Positions 56,862 to 64,000 of a stretch of DNA of 64,000 nt are shown here, in pieces. Origin of the DNA: Symbiotaphrina buchneri (lineage: Eukaryota > Ascomycota > Symbiotaphrinales > Symbiotaphrinaceae); NCBI GenBank assembly GCA_001599915.1, contig BCIG01000005.1, positions 124,001 through 188,000 of the forward strand, read 5' to 3'. Position 1 is the stretch's first letter, and every line of letters starts with the position of its first letter. Below the pieces are notes generated by a model. That model saw nothing but the letters and a program-made list of their open reading frames with translations, had not been told where the DNA came from and did no database searches. The translations under genes were made by a program, and so were the position numbers.

Positions 56862-59466
56862 TCATGACAGCATCTTTCGTTCCAGCCAATCTTCCATGCC
56901 CCCGGGAGTGTTATGCATAAGTTGAATCTCCGCCTTCATGTTCAACATTAGCATAACCTGCAATTCCCTCCTCCACTCGTTTTCTTCCCCGTTCTCAGCC
57001 AAGCGCTTCCTTTCCAACATTCTCCGTGCTTTACGTCGATCTCTCTCACTCAGCTTGAGCATGCCCTCGTCTACCCCCATTTCAATCACGTCATGGAGAT
57101 CTTTGCTGCGCAAGCCTATCCATTGGATGCGGGGTACCGTCAATATGTCATTTTCATGCGCGAGGGCGGCGGATCCATGCTTATATACTGATAGGATATC
57201 GATACCATCTGGGTCGAAGTCCACGAGGCCTAGGACCGGCGGAGCAATGCCGCCGACGGAGATCGTGTTCTTTGACAAATGGGTAAGGAATGCACGAGTC
57301 GTTCGATCTGCATATCCTTTACCCTTCAACCAGTCAGTAGCGCGATGAATCCGGGGGCTTCCATATCTTACCGTAATTAACATGCCCGTCGAGCCTCCTA
57401 CGTGTTTCCAGAAACCGCTTGCTGCTAAAGATCGAAATGTAGCCTGCTGATGCATCAATGGGTCATTCCTCCAAAAGACATGGGATATACTTTACCTCTT
57501 TCTCGATCACAAGAATCCACCTCACGGTCCGCATATTCATACTCACAATCTCGTTGAGAGCCGGTATCAGCATGCCCTTGGATCCAAGCCAAGTCAGTAT
57601 GCATCATACTAGAGACATTATGATTCCTTTGATTTACCTCCCTTTCTGAGGACATCTGAACTAACGAGCCATCGAGCTTAGTTGCAACCACTGGCCCGAT
57701 CACCAAACCTTTTGGCGAAGCAACCTATTCGCAGATCAACACAGCATCTTGTGGACGTCACCACCAGCCTGATGCTTACCACGTTGAGTTTATCACGGCC
57801 TACGCCGAATGTTGCGGCCAACTGGTCAACGTATCTGTCCACCACAGCTTGATTGCCGAACAAACTTGCATCTGTGTAATAGATGTCTCTAGTAACATGT
57901 ATCAGCTTGCCTGCGAGTATGAATGCATATCTAAACGATCTAGGCTTATCAAGTGCAAAGACCTACCTCTTTGTGCGCACAATGTTGCTTGTCAAAGCTT
58001 CATGAATCAAGTCCATGATTCGCATGAGTATTGCTACAGGATTGAGCAAAGGCTAGTGCCAAAGCAGTGTTGAGATTGAAACTCACTGAATCGGCGAGCT
58101 TCATTTGCATTCCTTCCCGGAAAATTAACATGGTCAATCTGATCGCTGTTTGCCATCACAGTGTCTCTGTCTCGCTCCTGTTTCATTGGCTTGCTCATGA
58201 GGGGGATCGAAAGCTGGTCTTTGCCTTCGATGATGGCGTCGTTTATGGCTTCCCACACGTTCTCTATGCACTCGATAACAGAGCCACTGTTAAGTTAGCC
58301 AGCGAGGCTTCGAATCTTATATGTTCTGCTCACCTTCGAGACTGGACATTGTCCTCCTCCGGTTTCATCTCAAGAAGGAGCAGGCTCCCATCCTCGGGAG
58401 AGCCGGTCGCATCTCGATGGTCTTCCTTCCGAATATGGGAGGTCTGGATGGAGCCTCTGTCAGCAGTCATACCGGACGCTGAAGCAACGGCGGTACTATA
58501 AGAGGCAAATCGGTTTTCCTGGCTCTTCGAAGTATTTCCCGTGGCTATCTTAGGGCGCGGAGAATATCGAGGAAGGTTTCCAGCCAGACTTTCTTGCGCA
58601 GTATGCGGCAATTTCACGACAGGCTTGTCTGCTGGGAATAAAGAGCTGGCTGAACAAAACATCGAGCTCCCCGCATCGTTCTCTGCTTGATCTTTTGCGG
58701 TATCTGCCTTTGCGAGGTCTGCCGCGACAGACTCAGGAGGCACACCGAGGCGCGGTTTCTTTGATGGCTTGGGTGTGTCTAATACTTCATATCTCCCGTC
58801 GTTTTGGTTCTCTTTGAATAAGGCCAGAGCGTTCTGTATATCATCGCTGTCGGGACTAACTGATGCTTCTCTAGAGAATCGAGTCGTGGCTGTTAGCGAT
58901 TCAAAAGCTGATTCATATGGTCTCTTCCCGAGACCATCTAATCTTATTTGCCAGGCACCGTGTCCAACCGTCTTTGGAAGCGCGATCTCCTTTTCTTGAT
59001 TGTTCATTTCAGCCCAGCGCCTGCTACCGGGTATACATTTGAGCCGTTCGTACCAAGGCTGTCCTGGACGAAAGGAACCTGGTGTATAATGGGACCGAAA
59101 GTCGATGGCACCCTCGTCATCATTAGAAGATACACACTCAGTTGCACTGCTGGTTTCCAACGGTCTTTGTGTCGGAGGTTTTGGAGGTAGGCTGTGGGTG
59201 AGAACAGATGGGCCTGGCGCTACTACAGATGACGGGAGCAAGCTGCTCGTCGTACCAAATGAGGCCCTTGCAGAAGGCAACAAGGAAGGACCCGCTCTGC
59301 TAGAATTGCCCTGGGATGGTTTCGGTGGTGAGCTGGTTCCAGGATCTGCGGAGCTCTGGCTTGCGGATGGAGTCCCAAAGGTTGGCTTTTCTGGGTCGAC
59401 CTTCTTCTGATCGGACGTGTATGACGAGCGTGCGTTGCCCGGAAGGATGAACATTTGCTTCCTCAT
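56862..59466 (-). CDS. spo11: Meiotic recombination protein Spo11 (Topo VI A-type) with long N-terminal extension
   Basis: Makes the double-strand breaks that start meiotic recombination. I read eight exons on the minus strand, roughly 59466-58334, 58286-58087, 58033-57967, 57888-57780, 57724-57638, 57576-57496, 57443-57372 and 57323-56862; about 736 residues. Core blocks: FPGRNANEARRFTILMRIMD, the active-site tyrosines in TKRDIYYTDASLFGNQ (Tyr 470/471), Toprim Glu in WILVIEKEATFRSLAASGFW and the metal motif GLVDFDPDGIDILS, then LAHENDILTVPRIQWIGLR. All catalytic residues are present. The first ~375 residues, all in exon 1, are Ser/Pro-rich and unlike known Spo11 N-termini; exon 1 joins exon 2 in phase. 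The last intron (48 nt) is in frame and stop-free. A cttgcag acceptor-like site just before the ATG hints at a 5' UTR intron. Confidence 0.88.
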
Positions 59467-60072
59467 GATGTCCTGCAAGTTCAAGACGAAAGGAGAGGTT
59501 TATCAACTAACAGCACCACAGCATGAGCAGTAGTCAATGAGAAAGGAGCTCTGGAGAAATGGTGGAAAGTTTGGTCTGTGAACAGCGCAAGCGTGGGAAG
59601 TGTCACTTTTGTTGTCAAAACAAACGTCAAAGCGGTGAATACTCTGACGTGTAGCGGTCACGCGGACGGTGGAGACTGAATGCACAATGCAGGCAAACCA
59701 AAGCCTGGGCGCTCTTGTCTGTGACAAGAAAGAATTCTTCTCAAAGGGGACCCAGATTAAGCACTGAGAGGCACTGATAGATTCGGCACTGTACGGTACG
59801 AACGTTTGGTTACTACCCTGAAATTTATAACAGACAGCCGCCGACGAGAAAGGAGACCGCACGCCGCACCCAGAACTCCACGATGGTATAAAATACAGCA
59901 CTTATAGATCAACATAATCCGACCTTAGACACCCTCGTCTCCCTTGCATCCGCGTACAATAGTGCGAGAAAATGGAGCTCAAATATGGCCAATGAGAGAA
60001 TCTTGTTCAGCCGGCGCTGGCAGAAGCTCTTAAAGGAGGAATGGTGACAGGCTCATGGTGTGCAAAACCCTG
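59467..60072. other. Intergenic region upstream of spo11
   Basis: About 600 bases between two minus-strand genes, holding the spo11 promoter. One minus-strand frame (59503-59901) has no family resemblance. No gene is called. Confidence 0.5.
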
Positions 60073-61692
60073 TCATAATTTGGGCTTACCATCTCCCCTT
60101 CTAAGTGGGCCAAACCGCCCCCAGTATCCATGTTTCGTCTGTAGACCAGTGGCGTTGGTACAGCTAGGGGACTCAAAATCCTCCGCTCTGCCAAGGGGCC
60201 AAATCGGAACGAAGCATATCTCATCAAGGGCACATGTTCCGCAATCCTTCCACACGGTCCAAGCCAGGTAAGCCACCAGGCCATTCAGATCCTGGATTGC
60301 CTCCTCGTACTCTTTCTCCACAGCAGAGGTCAGAGTCGAACAAAGTGTATGCGCCACATGGGAAACCGCCTCGGACGCAATTGATGATTCGTACGAAGCC
60401 GGCATAAATTGTGTTGCACACCTGTGAATCTCTGCCGTAGCATTCCGGAACTCGTAGTCAATGTAGGGTCGCATTATACGGTCTATCTCTGCATTCAAGA
60501 GCTTCGAGTCTGAGAGGCCACCGTTGACAAGATACTTCAGCCGGGTAGCATATCGCGTGATGACCTCATCTGTCACACTCTGCCAATTGGTGGAGACCTT
60601 TGATTTGTGATCCTTCAAGACAAGTCGTTCGATATCAGCTTTGATGACGGAGATGGCTTCTGCTGAGAGGTTCTGTAATCGCGGCAGATCCTGCCCGTTA
60701 AACAGGTCAAAGGGGTAAGCGTATGCCGTGACGAAGTCATCATAGTCGAGAATGACTCTGCCGCCACCGATACCATGATACCGAGCGGTGATAGCTCTAT
60801 AGTATGAGAAGTGATCGTCACTGCCACCTCCCAGACCAGGCCCACGCCCACCTCCTCCTCCGTTCTCTTTAGCGCGTGTGATGCGGATGTTGTCCAGACC
60901 TTCGGCGAAGGAGCAAAGGATAATCTCAAAACCGCCCTCCATCCGCAGTACTCCGTCAATGCGCCCACCCCATTCGTCCCGTGCAGTCTTACACATACCC
61001 TTTGCCCGCTCGTACTCCCAGAAGCCTTGATGGTCACCCGTGTCATTGAGGAGCACATAATCCTGCGTGTCAAGCGTGCCCTTCTCCGACTTCGCGGCAG
61101 ATTCTCCGTCGATGTAGAGGAGCCTCAAATCTTTTTTGGCAGCGTACGTGTGTAGCCACCCGGATTGCATCTCATCGTCGTCAGACTTCCAGAACTTCCA
61201 TGGATTCGGATGGACTCCCTGTTCCAATCGTTGCTGGTCCCGTTGCAAGGCAGGCGGACCACGAGGGCCACTGCCGGGCGCTCCAGGATCCGGACCTTCT
61301 CCAGGACCTTTCCCTGGACCTTTCCCCGGGCCGTTTCCGGGACCCCCAGGAGGACCGCCCGGTCCATGTCTGCCTCTGGCAAAGATCATTGCATGCTCTG
61401 GTTCGAATGCAAGCCACTCCATGCCGGTGACTAGCTTGGAAACACCGGTCCCGTGATATAGCAGTGTGCCCTTTGGCACACTTGCAAGGAAGAAAGACAT
61501 GCCATTGTGATTCAGAGATGAGCCCCACTGCCTCATCGAGGAGTGTATGGCATTGAATATATGATTAGCATTTTGCTGCACAGGTGATAACGCAGCGCTT
61601 GACGCAACGATGGGGCTCGATGATCCAGGTCCAAGAAGACAGGCTGCGGCAATTAAAAAGGCCCACATCTTGAGACCGCATCGACAATTCAT
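60073..61692 (-). CDS. Secreted protein of unknown function with collagen-like tract
   Basis: Intronless, 539 residues. A signal peptide is evident (CGLKMWAFLIAAACLLGPGS). The N-terminal domain has LLYHGTGVSKLVTGMEWLAF EPEHAMIFA, then a Gly/Pro tract (about 108-145; GPGKGPGKGPGEGPDPGAPG) that resembles collagen. Next come WLHTYAAKKDLRLLYIDGES and DEWGGRIDGVLRMEGGFEII, a second Gly-rich patch, and a helical C-terminal half (DLPRLQNLSAEAISVIKADI, VEKEYEEAIQDLNGLVAYLA). The C-terminus has a cysteine pair in WKDCGTCALDEICFVPIWPL. This layout recurs in fungal secreted proteins, but I know of no function. The YHGT block is loosely like ADP-ribosyltransferase motifs; I would not claim activity. It is divergent from erg7. 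Confidence 0.8.
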   Translation of the reverse strand: MNCRCGLKMWAFLIAAACLLGPGSSSPIVASSAALSPVQQNANHIFNAIHSSMRQWGSSLNHNGMSFFLASVPKGTLLYHGTGVSKLVTGMEWLAFEPEHAMIFARGRHGPGGPPGGPGNGPGKGPGKGPGEGPDPGAPGSGPRGPPALQRDQQRLEQGVHPNPWKFWKSDDDEMQSGWLHTYAAKKDLRLLYIDGESAAKSEKGTLDTQDYVLLNDTGDHQGFWEYERAKGMCKTARDEWGGRIDGVLRMEGGFEIILCSFAEGLDNIRITRAKENGGGGGRGPGLGGGSDDHFSYYRAITARYHGIGGGRVILDYDDFVTAYAYPFDLFNGQDLPRLQNLSAEAISVIKADIERLVLKDHKSKVSTNWQSVTDEVITRYATRLKYLVNGGLSDSKLLNAEIDRIMRPYIDYEFRNATAEIHRCATQFMPASYESSIASEAVSHVAHTLCSTLTSAVEKEYEEAIQDLNGLVAYLAWTVWKDCGTCALDEICFVPIWPLGRAEDFESPSCTNATGLQTKHGYWGRFGPLRRGDGKPKL

Positions 61693-62212
61693 CGTCTGAA
61701 GAAATCCAAATCAGATAAGGAGTACATATATAGCGCAAAGCCAACGATTTGCGATATCGGCGCTAGCTCTTCGCGGGCCGCGTCATGCCGCGTCACCTTG
61801 GATTTTGCACGTGCAAATGAGGAAGCAGCGGCGAGGCTTGACCGTTCGAGAGGTGCTTAAACTCAGTAATCACTCGCGCAGAGTGGCTCGGGATGCGCAT
61901 GGAGGTGATAGGCTCCTGAGCCCTGAGAGACCCCTCAGCCTTTCACATGAAATTGTCTCACCGTGGGTGGGTTGAACGGGCTGCCCTGCCGCTTGAGTTG
62001 TAAGCTTAAAACAAGCTTAATCTTGCCAAGGCACCGCTAAATGTTTTACCCCTGCGGAGCGCCTCGGATGCTCGACTTGCCGTCTTCCGTGTACCCAGAT
62101 CCTCAGGATTCTGTAACTCGCACTTCACCTGCTCAACCACAGCGCACACAAATGGATGATTGAGACTCTTACTCCACATTGTTGATCTGCCAAAGAGTGC
62201 TGTTGGTCAAAG
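61693..62212. promoter_or_regulatory. Divergent promoter region, secreted protein / erg7
   Basis: About 520 bases between two divergent starts. It contains tatata close to the secreted-protein gene (about 61725-61730). Sterol-response-like sequences were sought; none is convincing. Confidence 0.4.
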
Positions 62213-64000
62213 ATGGCTCGCACAACCCAGGTAGAAGTCATATCCAATGGACATGTACACACTACTGCCAGGGGCAAGACCACAAATAAGAGCGTTGATG
62301 CGGCGAATGGAACAACCAAGACAGAAGCTGAGCAGTCACTTCGCGACGAGAAGACGGACTATACGCGATGGAGACTCCTAGACGAGGCTGGAAGACACAC
62401 GTGGCATTACCTCGAAGACGATGATGATGCGAAAGAATGGCCGCAAAGCACAGCAGACAAATACTTTCTGGGTCTACCAACAGTGAGAGACACCAGTGAT
62501 TTCCAGGCGCAGTGCGATACTGATGTCGTCGCAGGACCTTCCGGATCTGCCGAAAGCACGAACTCCACTGCAATCAGCGCGCAACGCGCTTGATTTTCAT
62601 TCTCGACTTCAATTGCCGCCTGGCAATTGGGCATGCGAATACGGTGGACCAATGTTCCTTCTTCCGGGTTTGGTCATCACTTGGTACATAACGCAGACAT
62701 CGATATCCGAGGCTTACAAGATCGAAATACGGAATTACCTTTTCGCGAGGCAGCATCCGGAGGATGGGGGCTGGGGATTGCACATCGAGAGTGATAGCTC
62801 CGCCTTTGGGACGGCCATGAATTATGTCACCTTGCGGTTACTGGGCGCGCCTGCCGATGACCCAAGGATGGCCAAGGCTAGGGCAATGCTACACTCTCTT
62901 GGAGGTGCACTCTATGCTCCTCATTGGGGGAAGTTCTGGTTAGCAGTACTGGGCGCCGCCGACTGGGACTTGGTCAACCCTGTACCTCCGGAACTCTGGT
63001 ATGTCTTAAGAGGAATGATATAAGTCCGATCTCTGACATCAGAATCTAGGCTTTTACCCGACTGGGTGCCATTTGCCCCATGGAGATGGTGGATACATAT
63101 GCGCCAAGTTTTTCTGCCCATGTCCTACATCTATAGTAGGAGATACGTTGCGCCAATCACTCCGCTGGTACTCCAATTAAGACAGGAACTCTATACGCAA
63201 CCTTATGCAACCATCAACTTTATGTCACATCGCAATTCAATATCCGACCGAGACAACTACCATCCGAAAACATGGCTCCTTAACACCGTCAACTGGGTTC
63301 TAGTCAAGGTGTGGAATCCATATTTACGTGTACAATCGCTGGTCAAGTGGGCGGAGGATTATACATACAAACTGATCCAGATGGAGGATGCTAATACGGA
63401 TTTTGCTGATTTGGGTCCCGTCAATTTTGCCCTGAACTTCTTAGCGTGCTACATCAAGGAAGGCGGTGATAGCTATGCAGTTAAGAGGCATCGCGAACGC
63501 GCTAACGATTACTTGTGGGTAAAGGATGAAGGAATGCTGATGAACGGTACCAATGGAGTTCAAACATGGGATACGGCGTTTACCATACAGGCCGTGATGG
63601 AAGCAGGTTTTGCCGAGGACCCGAAATGGGAGCCTATGCTAGTCAAGGCTTTGGAGTTTCTTGAAGACCAACAGATGAGAGAGAACGTACCTGACCAAGA
63701 CAAGTGCTACAGACAGCAGCGCAAAGGTGCATGGGGTTTTAGTACCAAGGTTCAAGGCTATACCGTTAGCGATTGCACCTCGGAGGCGATGAAAGCATGT
63801 ATCTTGCTTCAACGCATACCCGGATTCCCCACTCTGGTGTCCGACGAGCGGCTGAAGGATGCCGTGGACACTCTCCTCACAATGCAAAATGCCTCGGGTG
63901 GTCTGGCCTCGTATGAGCCACAGAGGGGCTCGGAGAAATTGGAATGGCTTAATGCAGCGGAAGTATTTGCCCGTATAATGGTGGAGTACGATTACCCAGA
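62213..64000 (+). CDS. erg7: Lanosterol synthase (oxidosqualene cyclase) Erg7, partial
   Basis: Cyclises 2,3-oxidosqualene to lanosterol in ergosterol synthesis, on ER membranes or lipid droplets. Three exons are seen (62213-62482, 62535-62998, 63050 to the window edge); the 3' end is cut off. Family blocks: [67 protein letters not shown] (a QW-type repeat), [14 protein letters not shown] and [19 protein letters not shown]. The catalytic aspartate motif reads DCTSE (about residue 480) where most lanosterol synthases have DCTAE; the Asp that protonates the epoxide is kept. The N-terminal ~55 residues are an extra Asn/Thr/Lys-rich segment. In-phase joins (GLPTDLPDLP; ELWLLPDW) support both introns. 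Confidence 0.95.

Overview
The window is nuclear DNA of a filamentous ascomycete (Pezizomycotina). The genes are dense, lie on both strands, and carry short introns (mostly 46-80 nt, GT...AG). The gene set is typical of that group: calcineurin A, Gtr1, a CipC-like protein, an Opi1/CCG-8 family regulator, an RNA-silencing RNA-dependent RNA polymerase, a GH71 glucanase and Erg7. I cannot settle the class or genus by eye. All exon structures were assembled by hand from reading frames, splice signals and protein-family conservation; single boundaries may be off.

Layout. 0-4.3 kb: calcineurin A and the Rag GTPase Gtr1, both plus strand. 4.9-8.3 kb: a secreted amidase (minus) and a WW-domain protein (plus). 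8.6-13.5 kb: an SPX-EXS (Syg1/XPR1-like) membrane protein and a CipC-like small protein, both minus. 15.3-20.3 kb: a mitochondrial Mmc1-like protein (plus) and a serine-rich protein of unknown function (minus). 20.3-23.9 kb: a long stretch without a convincing gene. 23.9-28.9 kb: a full-length ABCA-type ABC transporter (minus). 29.9 kb: a 100-N assembly gap flanked by poly-C. 30.3-38.3 kb: the Opi1 family regulator (plus), convergent with a large RdRP (minus). 39.7-46.4 kb: GH71 alpha-1,3-glucanase, a two-helix membrane protein, an Ape1-type M18 aminopeptidase and mitochondrial ribosomal protein bL27m, all plus. 46.7-53.5 kb: the Rad9/Crb2/53BP1-type checkpoint mediator and tRNA-splicing endonuclease Sen2, both minus. 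54.0-56.6 kb: an Aim25-like phospholipid scramblase and the E2 Ubc7, both plus. 56.9-59.5 kb: Spo11 with an unusually long N-terminal extension (minus). 60.1-61.7 kb: a secreted protein with a collagen-like tract (minus). From 62.2 kb to the right edge: lanosterol synthase Erg7 (plus), cut by the window.

The genes are mostly unlinked housekeeping functions: signalling (calcineurin, Gtr1), genome maintenance and meiosis (Rad9/Crb2, Spo11), RNA processing and silencing (Sen2, RdRP), ERAD (Ubc7), and lipid metabolism (Opi1 family, Erg7, ABCA, scramblase). I see no biosynthetic cluster, mobile element, CRISPR array or recognisable tRNA. The strongest candidates for novelty are architectural: the Spo11 N-terminal extension, the SPX domain split by a long insertion with tiny exons, the linker-rich RdRP N-terminus, stop-free in-frame introns in two genes, and an unrecognised protein with one sharply defined motif.
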